Origin: Bacteroidota bacterium
Lineage (GTDB): Bacteria; Bacteroidota; Bacteroidia; Chitinophagales; LD1
Reading direction: 5' to 3'
DNA: 36,385 nucleotides
Assembly (NCBI GenBank): GCA_018267365.1
Contig: JAFDYQ010000044.1
Location: 1 to 36,385 of the forward strand
Position 1 is the stretch's first letter; the number at the start of each line of letters is the position of its first letter. Below the pieces are notes generated by a model. The model had not been told where the DNA came from. It did no database searches and saw only the letters and a list, made by a program, of their open reading frames with translations. This document shows, one piece after another, positions 23,364-32,540 of the stretch. Position numbers and translations under genes: made by a program.

Positions 23364-24008
23364 CTATGATCGGAAAAGCGCAGGTATCAAAGTAAAAGAA
23401 AAAAACATCCCTATAAAACCTACCAGGTAGCCGGCATATACCTCTGCCTGCTGATGAGCCTGTAGCAGCAGGCGCGCGGTACCTACCACACCACCCAGAA
23501 TGATGACACCAACGAAAACGAGCTTCAGGTCATAGTCCGATACCTGCATCATGACGAGCACCAGGCCCAGCATGCAGCCCATGCCGATGGCATGGATACT
23601 GATCTTGCGAAAGATATTGATGAAAAAACCTATAAAGATGGCTACGGAGGCACCTAGCATCATGAGAGAGATGAGCTGATTGGTAAATGCAGTGGCCTGC
23701 GTAGTGGGCCGGAAAAGCCTATACGTCCAGAGATATAGCGTAGCCGTAATAATGTATGGAATGATGCGCTCCTGAGGGTTCGTCATCTGATAATCTGTGA
23801 TCAGCTCCAGCCGCTTCATCATGCCTATAAGAATGACGGGAGTGATGAATGTGAATATAAAAGTAATAATGATCCAGAGTATCTGTGCCTTGAGGTGATA
23901 CTCAGCAAAGAGGTGTGGATTGACCGCTACTATAAAAGCTGCGCCATAAGTGGCGAATAGCAGGGGATGAAACAGATATGATATGATAGTAGCAAAGCGC
24001 TGGGACAT
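23364..24008 (-). CDS. PAP2-like integral membrane protein, divergent active site
   Basis: A 214-aa polytopic protein with about six transmembrane helices. Two polar motifs lie between helices in the order expected for PAP2 phosphatases: FRKISIHAIGMGCMLGLVLV (counterpart of PSGH) and LLLQAHQQAEVYAGYLVGF (counterpart of the SRxxxxxHxxxD motif). His remains in both, but the third-motif Asp is replaced (HQQAEV). Bacteroidota homologues of this kind are usually annotated as hypothetical or PAP2-family. A lipid-phosphate phosphatase role is therefore uncertain, and it may be a non-canonical enzyme. It is the first gene of a probable three-gene operon with the enoyl-CoA hydratase and the outer-membrane barrel. 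Confidence 0.75.
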   Translation of the reverse strand: MSQRFATIISYLFHPLLFATYGAAFIVAVNPHLFAEYHLKAQILWIIITFIFTFITPVILIGMMKRLELITDYQMTNPQERIIPYIITATLYLWTYRLFRPTTQATAFTNQLISLMMLGASVAIFIGFFINIFRKISIHAIGMGCMLGLVLVMMQVSDYDLKLVFVGVIILGGVVGTARLLLQAHQQAEVYAGYLVGFIGMFFSFTLIPALFRS

Positions 24009-24127
24009 GGTGTGTTGATTGACAGCGCAATATTAATAAATAGTTGGCGGGTATGCGGTGCGAGGTGCCAGGAGCAGATGAGGAGCGGGAAGCAATAACT
24101 GCTCCGCTCTGTATTCTTTGCCTGCTT

Positions 24128-26998
24128 TTAAAAGCCCATATCCTCACCGCCTCCTTGGGGTGCTACAGCTTTCTTCTTTTTAAAGAAAGACGCATCCATC
24201 TTGCCAAACTTGAAGCTGATGCCCAACCGGGCGAAACGCTGATCACGGCGCCGAGTAGAGTGCTGGCTAAAGCCGGACACATATGTAGTACCGTCCAGAG
24301 TAGTAGCCTGATAGATATCTGAGCCATGTGTGCGTGAGTTGAGCACATCACTTACGGTAAAGTTGAGCGTAATGAAGCCCATGAAATCTTTGCTGAGAGA
24401 CAGGTCAAAGAAGTACACAGGTGTGGTCCGGCCCTGGGGCAATATGCGTGGTGCCTCATAGGTCCCATTGATCTGAGCGGCAAAGTCCATCGGGAATTTA
24501 TAGTTGATCATCGCCTTGGCCAGCCAGCTCCAGCCGGAGTTTTTGAGGGATGTTTCACCCGTATTGCCCGATATCTCCATATAGTACACATTGCCTGTCA
24601 GGGTCAGGTCGAGTTTCCTGACCGGATAAACTTTAAGGGTATTTTCCCAGCCACCGGTCATGCTATGTGAGCCATTGGCAAAGGTACTGACGAATACATT
24701 CTGCGATCCTGCCAGGGGGTAGGTCAGATTGGTAATGGGCTGCTGTATATAGCGTCCATATATCGAGCTCAGCCAGTTGACCTTTGTTTCTACCAGATTG
24801 TAATTCAGCTCACCCTGATTGATAAACTCCGGCTGCAGACTGGGATTGCCGCGCTGCACCGTAGTAGCATTGCTGGAGAATATAAATGGTGCTATCTGAA
24901 AGAAATTAGGCCGGTTTACTTTGCGCGCTACGTTGAATTGTAGCTCATGCTTATTGCCCCATTTCTGAGAGACGTTCAGGCTTGGGAAAAGCATTTTTGT
25001 GATACTCTTCGCATCTGACGGATACTGATAGGAGAAAGAAGAACCGCCATTCAACTGAGAGGTCCCCTTGTAGTACACCTGCTCCGCACGGAAACCCAAC
25101 TGGTAGGAAAACTCCTTGACCTGATGGCTGAAGGTGATGTAGGCGCCGTTCACCAGATCATCTATGCGGTAGTTATTACTCAGAGGCAGGTTAAACCAGG
25201 CTGTGCTCAAAGTACCATCTGCCAGTGATGTATCATTTGTGACATTATTATTTGTATGAGTGAGTTTATAGTTGCTACGAAGCCCTGTCTCGATTTTCAT
25301 ATTGGTGCGTATGGGGAGACTGATATCCCACTGCGTGGTGATCATATCTGCTGTCTGCGCCCCGGTGGTATATTGATGCGAAGGATAAGAGGATACAATA
25401 GAGCCATTGGGCAGAAAATTGGTAGTAGTGTAGAGATAGTGACCACCACCGCCGGAGTGATTGTACTGGATATCGAGCGTATATTCCTTTCCTTCTTTTG
25501 GATAGGTGTGCTTGAAATTCAAATCTGTAGTAAAATTTCGAAAATGATTGTTTTGTGTATTGACCTGTGAGCCTGTAGTAACCACTCCGGCCAGATTTCT
25601 ATTGATACTGATATTATCAGAGTTATCAAAATTGCCAAAGACACCATTTTCTGACAGGCTCAGTGTGTTGCGGTTATTGATATAAAAATCAAGGCCGACG
25701 CGCGCTACCTGAAACAGGCGCTTATGCGTAGTGTATATATCCTGATCCACACTGGCGTCTCCATTATTGAATGCATCCAGGTAGGTAGTATTATTTACAC
25801 CTTTGGTTTTATTAGTGCTGCCATTCACAGTATACATGACCTGCACGCCAAATTTTTTCTCCCTCAGATTGAGCATAGCTATCCCGTTGTAGCCATAGTT
25901 TGTAGCGATATTAGCATTGACTATACCATTGTAGCCGGGTTTTACATTCCGTTTCATCACCACATTGATGATACCGCCTGATGCCGCGGCTTCAAACTTT
26001 GCAGACGGATTGGTGATGACTTCTATCTTGTCTATCTGATCTGCAGGTATCTGCTCCAGGGTGAGAGTGGTAGGCTTGCCGTCTACATATATCTGTGGCG
26101 AATTATTGCGCAGGGTCACATTGCCATCTGCATCGGTAGAGACGCTGGGTATATTTTTCATAGCATCCAGCGCTGTACCCCCTCTTACAGATAGGTCACT
26201 ACCTACGTTAAATACTTTGCGGTCCACTTTCAGCTCCATATTGGATTTAGTAGCCGTCACGTCTATTTCTTTCAGCTTTGTAGCATCTGCAGTCATGACC
26301 AGGTTGCCTACGTCCTGCTCCATTTTATTGGGAGTGATGATTACTTTCTGTATAATGTCCTTATACCCTATAAATGAAACTTTCAGATTGTACGCGCCAA
26401 AAGGCAGATCTGTCAGTGAAAACTCACCGTTGTCTTCGGTCAGCTGACCTGATATGAGAGAGTCTTTCATATTGACCAGAGAGACTGCCGCGTAGCCTAC
26501 AGGCTTCTTTTGCGCATCTATGAGTTTACCATAAATGTGACCGATATTCATTTTCATACCGGCAAAGCCCCCACCTGTCTGAGCTCCTGTACCTCCAGAG
26601 CCGGGATATGAGCCCTGAGGCCTGGCCGGAGTCTGGCCGGGAACAGGAGACGGGGCCTGCACGGGTGCAGGACGGGACGGTAATGTGGAAGCGGGGGCGG
26701 CAGGAGTAGCAGTCTGAGCCGGTGGCCTCACTGCAGGCGGGGTCTGTATGGGGGGAGATGCCGGAGTATCCGCCAGGGATCGGCTCAGGCCCGTGACAGG
26801 TGGGGCCAAGAGCGTATCGCGCCGGACCGCGCCAGGGTCGGGTGCTGCCAGCCGCGGTGCCCGGCCTGTAATGACACGCAGGATAGAGTCTGCCTCCGCA
26901 TGAGATCGCGCTATACGCAGGGAGTCTTCATTCTGGGCGGTAGCGGTAAAAGTAAATGCTATAAAAAATAAGGTAATCAGTATAGGGGATCTTTTCAT
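24128..26998 (-). CDS. TonB-dependent-type outer-membrane barrel with carboxypeptidase-regulatory domain and Pro-rich linker
   Basis: From the ATG at 26998 the protein is 956 aa with a signal peptide (MKRSPILITLFFIAFTFTATA). After about 30 charged residues comes a stretch of roughly 100 residues very rich in Pro, Ala, Thr and Gly (plus coordinates about 26560-26850), probably disordered. Then follow a carboxypeptidase-regulatory-like domain (HIYGKLIDAQKKPVGYAAVS to LPFGAYNLKVSFIGYKD), a plug domain (ALDAMKNIPSVSTDADGNVT, then ITNPSAKFEAAASGGIINVV) and an OMP_b-brl_3-type barrel to the C-terminus. There is no SusD partner, and no clear N-terminal TonB box could be picked out. It could import a siderophore, peptide or other ligand, which cannot be told from the sequence. 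The last 20 residues are Lys-, Phe- and Gly-rich, beyond the last barrel strand. Confidence 0.88.
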   Translation of the reverse strand: MKRSPILITLFFIAFTFTATAQNEDSLRIARSHAEADSILRVITGRAPRLAAPDPGAVRRDTLLAPPVTGLSRSLADTPASPPIQTPPAVRPPAQTATPAAPASTLPSRPAPVQAPSPVPGQTPARPQGSYPGSGGTGAQTGGGFAGMKMNIGHIYGKLIDAQKKPVGYAAVSLVNMKDSLISGQLTEDNGEFSLTDLPFGAYNLKVSFIGYKDIIQKVIITPNKMEQDVGNLVMTADATKLKEIDVTATKSNMELKVDRKVFNVGSDLSVRGGTALDAMKNIPSVSTDADGNVTLRNNSPQIYVDGKPTTLTLEQIPADQIDKIEVITNPSAKFEAAASGGIINVVMKRNVKPGYNGIVNANIATNYGYNGIAMLNLREKKFGVQVMYTVNGSTNKTKGVNNTTYLDAFNNGDASVDQDIYTTHKRLFQVARVGLDFYINNRNTLSLSENGVFGNFDNSDNISINRNLAGVVTTGSQVNTQNNHFRNFTTDLNFKHTYPKEGKEYTLDIQYNHSGGGGHYLYTTTNFLPNGSIVSSYPSHQYTTGAQTADMITTQWDISLPIRTNMKIETGLRSNYKLTHTNNNVTNDTSLADGTLSTAWFNLPLSNNYRIDDLVNGAYITFSHQVKEFSYQLGFRAEQVYYKGTSQLNGGSSFSYQYPSDAKSITKMLFPSLNVSQKWGNKHELQFNVARKVNRPNFFQIAPFIFSSNATTVQRGNPSLQPEFINQGELNYNLVETKVNWLSSIYGRYIQQPITNLTYPLAGSQNVFVSTFANGSHSMTGGWENTLKVYPVRKLDLTLTGNVYYMEISGNTGETSLKNSGWSWLAKAMINYKFPMDFAAQINGTYEAPRILPQGRTTPVYFFDLSLSKDFMGFITLNFTVSDVLNSRTHGSDIYQATTLDGTTYVSGFSQHSTRRRDQRFARLGISFKFGKMDASFFKKKKAVAPQGGGEDMGF

Positions 26999-27088
26999 AT
27001 AAATCATTCAATGAACCGAGCGGCGAATGTACACTCTTCGGCTACGTATTTATGTGTCCATTCGGCCAATAAACCAAATCCAAAGGCG

Positions 27089-27109
27089 TTTATCTTTACG
27101 AAAGATAAA
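27089..27109. terminator. AT-rich hairpin between rpoN and the barrel gene
   Basis: TTTATCTTT (27089-27097), ACG, AAAGATAAA (27101-27109): a perfect 9-bp stem with a 3-nt loop, 41 nt past the rpoN stop on the minus strand. No T-tract follows, so its action as a terminator is uncertain. The rest of the 150-nt gap shows no clear promoter. Confidence 0.35.
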
Positions 27110-27149
27110 ATGCGTTAAAGACTATATATGATATGAATATAGTGAAAGA

Positions 27150-28664
27150 TCAAAGCTCCTTCCTGAGGCGTGCCACGGGCAGGTTGAGCTGCTCGCGATA
27201 CTTGGCTACTGTGCGGCGGGCGATGTTATATCCCTTCTCCATCAGGTACTCGGTGAGCTTCTGGTCAGATAGCGGATCATTTTTGTCTTCCATGCCTATC
27301 AGGTCACTGAGTATCTTCTTCACTTCTCTGGTAGATACTTCTTCGCCTTCATCATTGGTGAGTGACTCTGAAAAGAAAGACTTTAGCAGTAGTGTGCCAA
27401 ATTCTGTCTGTACATACTTTGAGTTTGCTACGCGGGATATAGTAGATATATCCAGGCCAGTCTTCTCGGCCACATCTTTCAGGATCATAGGGCGGAGCTT
27501 GGTCTCGTCGCCACTGATCAGGTAGTCATATTGCAGCTCCATGATGGTCTGCATGGTCACGATCATTGTATTCTGGCGCTGCTGGATAGCATCTATAAAC
27601 CACTTGGCAGATTCTATTTTCTGCTTGATAAACATGATCGCTTCCTTCTGGCTCTTGGACTTGATCTTGGCTCGCTTGTAGTCAGAGATCATATCGCGGA
27701 ATGTATTGCTGATACGCAGCTCCGGTGCGTTGGCAGAGTTGAGTGTCAGTACCAGCTCGCCATTATTATTGGTGATGATATAATCCGGTATGATAAACTG
27801 CTCTGCACCCAGGCCGCCTGAGAAGGAGCTCCCGGGCTTGGGATTGAGACTGATGATCTCTGATACGGCCATCTTGAGGTCGTGTGCATCCAGCCCTAGT
27901 GATTTTTCCAGTTTCTCATAGTGCTTCTTAGCAAAGGCGTCAAATTGCTTCTCTATGATACGGATAGCATTGTCAGTATGCATGGTAGGGTCGTCCTTGC
28001 GTTTCAGCTGCAGCAGCAGACACTCCTCCAGCGTGCGCGCGCCGACACCAGCAGGCTCAAAGCTCTGGATAAGCGAGAGCAGATATGCCAGCTCCTTTTC
28101 ATCTGTCATGATATTCTGGGAGAAGGCCAGGTCATCTATGATGGCATCGAGATCCCTGCGCAGATAGCCATCATCATCTATGCTGCCTATGAGGTGCATG
28201 GTGATAGACTTTTCCCGGTCACTGATAGGCAGCATGCCTACCTGCTCCTCCAGGTACTCATGAAAGGTAGAGCTGACAGCTACCGGTATCGTCTTGCCCT
28301 CGTCATCCGGATCGGCAAATTCATTGGGATCTTTGGTCTTGTACTCCGCCACCCCTTCATCTGACTCGTCATAGAACTCGGTCATATCCAGGTCATCGTC
28401 CTTATTGATCTCCGGCTCTGTGACCTCTGGCTCAAACTCATCGTTTGGCTCCTGTATATCCTCTGTGGGGCCGGCGTCAGATTCCTCGACCTGAGCAAAC
28501 TCCTCCTCATCTTCTGTGGCCACCTCAAGTGCGGGGTTCACCTCTATTTCCTCCTTAATACGCTGGTCCAGCTGGGCCGTAGGTATCTGCAGCAGTTTCA
28601 TCAACTGTATCTGCTGCGGGGAAAGTTTCTGTAAAAGCTTTTGTGAAAGATTCTGGTTGAGCAT
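27150..28664 (-). CDS. rpoN: RNA polymerase sigma-54 factor RpoN
   Basis: A 504-aa protein from ATG 28664 (MLNQNLSQKLLQKLSPQQIQ). The open frame extends 7 codons further, but this Met fits the family start. Region I is Gln/Leu-rich (QIQLMKLLQIPTAQLDQRIK), region II is a long acidic linker (TEDEEEFAQVEESDAGPTED and onwards, about residues 50-125), region III includes the core-binding domain (IGSIDDDGYLRRDLDAI, FEPAGVGARTLEECLLLQL), then the helix-turn-helix ILKDVAEKTGLDISTISRVANSKYVQT and the RpoN box ARRTVAKYRE near the C-terminus. It recognises -24/-12 promoters and needs AAA+ activators, none of which are in this window. The acidic region II is longer than in E. coli but usual for Bacteroidota. 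Confidence 0.97.
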   Translation of the reverse strand: MLNQNLSQKLLQKLSPQQIQLMKLLQIPTAQLDQRIKEEIEVNPALEVATEDEEEFAQVEESDAGPTEDIQEPNDEFEPEVTEPEINKDDDLDMTEFYDESDEGVAEYKTKDPNEFADPDDEGKTIPVAVSSTFHEYLEEQVGMLPISDREKSITMHLIGSIDDDGYLRRDLDAIIDDLAFSQNIMTDEKELAYLLSLIQSFEPAGVGARTLEECLLLQLKRKDDPTMHTDNAIRIIEKQFDAFAKKHYEKLEKSLGLDAHDLKMAVSEIISLNPKPGSSFSGGLGAEQFIIPDYIITNNNGELVLTLNSANAPELRISNTFRDMISDYKRAKIKSKSQKEAIMFIKQKIESAKWFIDAIQQRQNTMIVTMQTIMELQYDYLISGDETKLRPMILKDVAEKTGLDISTISRVANSKYVQTEFGTLLLKSFFSESLTNDEGEEVSTREVKKILSDLIGMEDKNDPLSDQKLTEYLMEKGYNIARRTVAKYREQLNLPVARLRKEL

Positions 28665-28834
28665 AGCAGTAAGTTTATGACACAACCAAAGGTAGGGAAA
28701 AAGAAACGAAAGGATAAAATTTATTCCACAAAAATTGTACCGAACTTTATTTTCCTAGGATTATCAAGGGTTTGAGAGACCCTGCGGGGAAATACAGACA
28801 CCTTAAATTAAAGGATTTCTATTATTTTGGCTGC

Positions 28835-30379
28835 ATGATATTTTTCAGGAAAACACTGCCTTTCCTTTTACTAGCATTCCTGATGTCAGTACTGGTACGT
28901 GTGCCTGAGCTGGGGCGGCCACTGTCCAAGCACCACGAGTTTTGCACCGCGGTCTCCCTGCGCATCCTACAGATATGGTATGACAACGGTATCACGAGCT
29001 ACGAAGCGGCACCGGTCATGACCTACAATACTCCTACCGACAAATTTATCAATAATGACGCCAATGCCAGCGGCAGGATGATAGACGAGGCGGGCAACTA
29101 CTATTATGTATCGCATCCGCCATTTGCCTATTATTTCCCTTATGCTATTTTCAAAACACTCCATATACGCCCGGACGTAGTACCGCTACAGCTGCTCAAC
29201 CTGCTCTTCCACTTCTTGTCTGCGCTCTTTGTGTACTTTACGGTCTGCCTGCTCAGTTTCAACAGGGCGAGAAGCTATCTGCATGTACCCTCCTTTGTAG
29301 CCTACTGTATCTACCTCTTCCTGCCGGCCACACTCTGGTTTCAGGGTAATGTATACATGAGCGATATGGCCGTGCAGCTGCCATTTATCATAGGTGTGTA
29401 TACGGTGCTGAAGATGATCTTCCGCCAGCGCTTCTATGTGCCCAAGTATATCGTGCTGTATGCAGCGATCTTGTTTGTCATGATCTATACTTCCTGGCTA
29501 GGAGTATTTTTTGCCTTTGGAGTGCTGGTGTATAGCCTGCTGCATGTGCGCTCTATACCGGGCTTCCGCGTACTGATCTGGTCCACTGTCATCATCACCT
29601 TCTTTACGCTAAACCTGATCATCTATCAGTATGCACAGATAGCAGGTCAGGAAGCTTACCTGCATGAGATCATCAACCGCTACCTGATGCGCGGCAGCAT
29701 AGGCGTGCGTCACCAAGGATTCTTTTATTTTTTTATCTCCTACTTCTTCCTTTTCAAGGACCTGATATATAACTACATCGTCAACTACCTGCCTATATAC
29801 CTGCTTATTGGGGCATTTATGTGGCTAGGCGCTACGAGGGCCAAGCTTAAGATCGTCTTCTCGGAAAACGGCTACCGCTTCATCTGGCTGTCTATATTAC
29901 CGGTGGTGCTGATGCACATCTTCTTCCTGCAGTACTCCTCACATGATTTCACAGTACTGTATGCCTCTCTCTTCTTTAGTGTACTGCTGGGTATACTGTA
30001 TGACAAGGTGCGGAAGTCAGGTGTTTTTGCTGAGCGCACGGTGAACGGGCTGGTACTGTTTACGATTATTATTCTGATTGTACAATTCTATGTGACAAAT
30101 CTGCCGGGCAGCACCTCTATCACTGGCGCACCATATGACCGGGAGATGAAACTGGGCCACGCTATCCGGCAGCAGAGCGCAGCAGATGAAGTCATATTCA
30201 CCAATATGAAACCTACACCGCAGATGGTGTTTTATGCCGGCAGGAATATGAAGCAGGTGGCATCAGAGCAGGAAGCAAAAGATTTCCTCACGCAAAGAAA
30301 AATGACAAAAGGTGCTTACTTTGATATCCGTATGTATACAGACGAAATACCTGTGAGACGTACAATAACCATACAGTAA
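28835..30379 (+). CDS. Polytopic membrane protein, GT-C glycosyltransferase-like
   Basis: From ATG 28835 the product is 514 aa; a TTG at 28772 would add 21 residues without hydrophobic character. About 10-12 transmembrane helices are visible. The first loop carries RVPELGRPLSKHHEFCTAVS, followed by GNYYYVSHPPFAYYFPYAIF. This resembles the first-loop acidic motif and the H-P-P motif of GT-C glycosyltransferases using lipid-linked sugars (ArnT/PMT family). A short soluble tail at the C-terminus (SAADEVIFTNMKPTPQMVFY) is typical of the periplasmic domain of such proteins. The His-His-Glu rather than Asp-Glu in loop 1 makes the catalytic assignment tentative. It may glycosylate a lipid or protein. 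It is followed 18 nt later by the oxygenase gene and is divergent from rpoN. Confidence 0.75.
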   Translation: MIFFRKTLPFLLLAFLMSVLVRVPELGRPLSKHHEFCTAVSLRILQIWYDNGITSYEAAPVMTYNTPTDKFINNDANASGRMIDEAGNYYYVSHPPFAYYFPYAIFKTLHIRPDVVPLQLLNLLFHFLSALFVYFTVCLLSFNRARSYLHVPSFVAYCIYLFLPATLWFQGNVYMSDMAVQLPFIIGVYTVLKMIFRQRFYVPKYIVLYAAILFVMIYTSWLGVFFAFGVLVYSLLHVRSIPGFRVLIWSTVIITFFTLNLIIYQYAQIAGQEAYLHEIINRYLMRGSIGVRHQGFFYFFISYFFLFKDLIYNYIVNYLPIYLLIGAFMWLGATRAKLKIVFSENGYRFIWLSILPVVLMHIFFLQYSSHDFTVLYASLFFSVLLGILYDKVRKSGVFAERTVNGLVLFTIIILIVQFYVTNLPGSTSITGAPYDREMKLGHAIRQQSAADEVIFTNMKPTPQMVFYAGRNMKQVASEQEAKDFLTQRKMTKGAYFDIRMYTDEIPVRRTITIQ

Positions 30380-30397
30380 AAATAAAAAAGAAAGGAG

Positions 30398-31351
30398 ATG
30401 AGTATAAATACCATACCTATCGTAGACCTGAGCCAGTTCACTCAGGGAGATGACCGCAGCAAGCAGCAATTTGTAGAACAACTGGGCAAGGCATTTGAAG
30501 AAACAGGATTTGTGTCTGTGAGAAATCACGGCGTATCACAGCAGCTGGTAGATGACTACTATGCAGCCGTGCAGCAGTTCTTTGCATTGCCGACAGAGGT
30601 GAAGAAGAAGTATGAGATACCAGGCCTGGCCGGGCAGCGGGGCTATACATCTTTTGGTCGTGAACAAGCTAAGGGCTTTGATGCACCCGACCTCAAGGAG
30701 TTTTGGCAGATGGGCCAGATAGTAGAGGACGGCGATCCTATCAAGAATGAATATCCCGACAACGTGTCAGTGCCAGACGTACCGGATTTTGACCAAAAGG
30801 GGCGCGAGCTTTTCAAGGCTTTTGAGAAGTGCGGCATAGAACTGCTGCAGGCTATAGCCATACACCTGGGTATTGGTGAGTTTTACTTTGACAAGTATGT
30901 ACACAATGGCAACTCGATCCTGCGTGCTATACACTATCCCCCCATCACCCAGGAGCCTAAGAATGCGATCCGCGCGGAGCAGCATGAGGATATCAACCTG
31001 ATCACACTGCTGGTAGGCGCTTCTGCGGAGGGCCTGCAGCTGCTGAGCAAGCAGAATGAGTGGCTGGATATCACTGCGCCGGAGGGCTGCTTTGTAGTAA
31101 ACGTAGGTGATATGCTACAGCGCCTGACCAATAACCGCCTGCGCTCTACTACTCACCGTGTGGTAAATCCGCCGCGTGAGAAATGGGGCAATCCGCGCTA
31201 CTCCATACCATTCTTCACGCACCCTAAGAGTAGTATGCCACTTGACTGCCTGAGCAGCTGTGTAGATGAGCGTCACCCGCTGCAGTACGAGCCGATCACT
31301 GCCGGTGAGTACCTCGATGAGCGCCTGCGCGAAATAGGTCTGAAGAAATAA
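30398..31351 (+). CDS. 2-oxoglutarate/Fe(II) dioxygenase, isopenicillin-N-synthase-like
   Basis: A 317-aa cytoplasmic oxygenase. The N-terminal DIOX_N domain starts IPIVDLSQFTQGDDRSKQQF and includes GFVSVRNHGVSQQLVD. The 2OG-Fe(II) domain holds the metal triad His196 and Asp198 in EQHEDINLITLLVG and His253 in TTHRVVNPP, and the 2-oxoglutarate-binding Arg267-x-Ser269 in NPRYSIPFFTHP. The start is supported by AAGGAG directly before the ATG, an unusually strong ribosome-binding site for this phylum. The substrate is unknown; bacterial members often oxidise amino-acid derivatives, and this is not evidence for beta-lactam synthesis. It overlaps the acetyltransferase gene by one base (TAATG), so the pair is translationally coupled. 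Confidence 0.92.
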   Translation: MSINTIPIVDLSQFTQGDDRSKQQFVEQLGKAFEETGFVSVRNHGVSQQLVDDYYAAVQQFFALPTEVKKKYEIPGLAGQRGYTSFGREQAKGFDAPDLKEFWQMGQIVEDGDPIKNEYPDNVSVPDVPDFDQKGRELFKAFEKCGIELLQAIAIHLGIGEFYFDKYVHNGNSILRAIHYPPITQEPKNAIRAEQHEDINLITLLVGASAEGLQLLSKQNEWLDITAPEGCFVVNVGDMLQRLTNNRLRSTTHRVVNPPREKWGNPRYSIPFFTHPKSSMPLDCLSSCVDERHPLQYEPITAGEYLDERLREIGLKK

Positions 31352-31830
31352 TGGTATCCATAACTATACAACAAGCTACGCTGGCGGATCTCGATGAGGT
31401 CCGCCAGCTTTTTTATGACACCATCACAAAGGTGAACGTGCGCGACTATACGCCTGAGCAGATAGCAGTATGGTCATCCGGCTATATGAACCTACCGAAG
31501 TGGGAGATGCGGATAAAGGAGCAGCACTTCATCGTAGCGCGTGCTGAGGAGAAGATAATAGGTATGATATCGCTAGATCGGTCCGGCTACCTGGATCTCA
31601 TGTATGTGCATCATGCCTGGCAGGGGCAGGGTATTGCCAGCCAGCTATTGACCGGCCTGGAAAAGCAGGCAAGACTATGGGGCCTGAAGGAAATCCGGGC
31701 CGATGTCAGTATCACTGCGCGGCCATTCTTTGCAGCGCGTGGCTATACTATCAGTGAGTATAATGAGAAAAATATAAAGGGAGTGGCCTTTCACAATGCC
31801 GTGATGCGGCGGGTGCTGCCGCTCTCATGA
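31351..31830 (+). CDS. GNAT-family N-acetyltransferase
   Basis: A 159-aa single-domain acetyltransferase. It begins MVSITIQQATLADLDEVRQLF, the usual strand 1 and helix 1 of GNATs, and shows the acetyl-CoA pyrophosphate-binding motif A in LMYVHHAWQGQGIASQLLTGLEKQ (Q/R-x-x-G-x-G/A). It continues with RADVSITARPFFAARGYTISE, typical of the YafP/ElaA-like subgroup with the F-x-x-x-G-F/Y motif. Its ATG overlaps the stop of the 2OG oxygenase gene, suggesting the two act on the same metabolite. A 30-nt space and the convergent esterase gene follow. Confidence 0.9.
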   Translation: MVSITIQQATLADLDEVRQLFYDTITKVNVRDYTPEQIAVWSSGYMNLPKWEMRIKEQHFIVARAEEKIIGMISLDRSGYLDLMYVHHAWQGQGIASQLLTGLEKQARLWGLKEIRADVSITARPFFAARGYTISEYNEKNIKGVAFHNAVMRRVLPLS

Positions 31831-31861
31831 TGAGTCTGCCGTAAATTAAAGGCACAGTCAT

Positions 31862-32485
31862 TCAGATATTAACCAAGGTATCAGCCTTCATCTCATGTCC
31901 ACCCTCAAACATGACTACCGTAAAATCCTTTAGGAGCGAGGTGACTTTAGGCAGGTTTAGTTCATTGATAAATGGATCCTCTGTACCACAGATAAAGTAT
32001 TTCTCCTGCTGTTGGAATGCAGCGACGCTTTCCTCATTCTGCAATTCATTTGCTATTTCACCAGCGTAGAATATGAGTGCATCTATCCTGCGCTCATTGC
32101 GATATACCCAGCGCGATAACGTGGCTACTCCCTGCGAGAAGCCTAGTACTACGATCTTTGCGGGATATGACGATAGTTTCAGTTCATCATAGAGCATATC
32201 GAGATAATTAATGTAGTCCCTCATCTCGGCCTCACGGTCTTCACGCGTCATCCAGGTAGCGCCTACTTCCGGTTTGCCGGCGCGCAGATAAAACCGGTTT
32301 AAGGCCTCGGGCGCTACAATATAGCGGGTCCCGTCATCTAAAGCAGCAAAGCCACTGATAAATGCCTCAGCGAGCTGCGCCCATCCGTGGATGACTACCC
32401 ATATCTCCTGGGTGTCGTGACTCAGAGTGCCGAGTGTATAGTAGCGTGCTGTCCTGGAGACTGTGATGTGATGCGACTGTGGCAT
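31862..32485 (-). CDS. Alpha/beta-hydrolase, phospholipase/carboxylesterase-like
   Basis: A 207-aa serine hydrolase of the YpfH/carboxylesterase type. The oxyanion-loop motif IHGWAQ is at about residues 33-38. The nucleophile Ser117 sits in the elbow GFSQG. The triad Asp is probably in CGTEDPFI and the His in FEGGHEM. The GFSQG elbow and the GTEDP(F/Y) motif fit phospholipase/carboxylesterase proteins, although a Trp follows the HG where most have a Leu or Tyr. No signal peptide, so it is cytoplasmic. It is the last minus-strand gene of the region and starts 56 nt after the stop of the large surface protein, with a strong terminator between them, so it is probably transcribed separately. Confidence 0.85.
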   Translation of the reverse strand: MPQSHHITVSRTARYYTLGTLSHDTQEIWVVIHGWAQLAEAFISGFAALDDGTRYIVAPEALNRFYLRAGKPEVGATWMTREDREAEMRDYINYLDMLYDELKLSSYPAKIVVLGFSQGVATLSRWVYRNERRIDALIFYAGEIANELQNEESVAAFQQQEKYFICGTEDPFINELNLPKVTSLLKDFTVVMFEGGHEMKADTLVNI

Positions 32486-32489
32486 ATAT

Positions 32490-32528
32490 CGAGATAAAAA
32501 AGCGGCCCTCCGATATGCAGGGCCGCTT
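32490..32528 (-). terminator. Rho-independent terminator of the large surface-protein gene
   Basis: On the minus strand AAGCGGCCCT (32528-32519), a 9-nt loop, then AGGGCCGCTT (32509-32500) form a perfect 10-bp GC-rich stem followed by TTTTTATCTCG. It lies 13 nt after the stop codon. It also lies between that gene and the esterase start at 32485, so the esterase needs its own promoter, which must overlap this hairpin. Confidence 0.9.
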
Positions 32529-32540
32529 GTGATTGACGTA

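Noticed and set aside
30398..31351. Isopenicillin N synthase in the strict sense
   Set aside because: Only the general oxygenase fold and metal/2-oxoglutarate residues are seen; the RxS motif indicates 2-oxoglutarate use, and no other beta-lactam genes are present.
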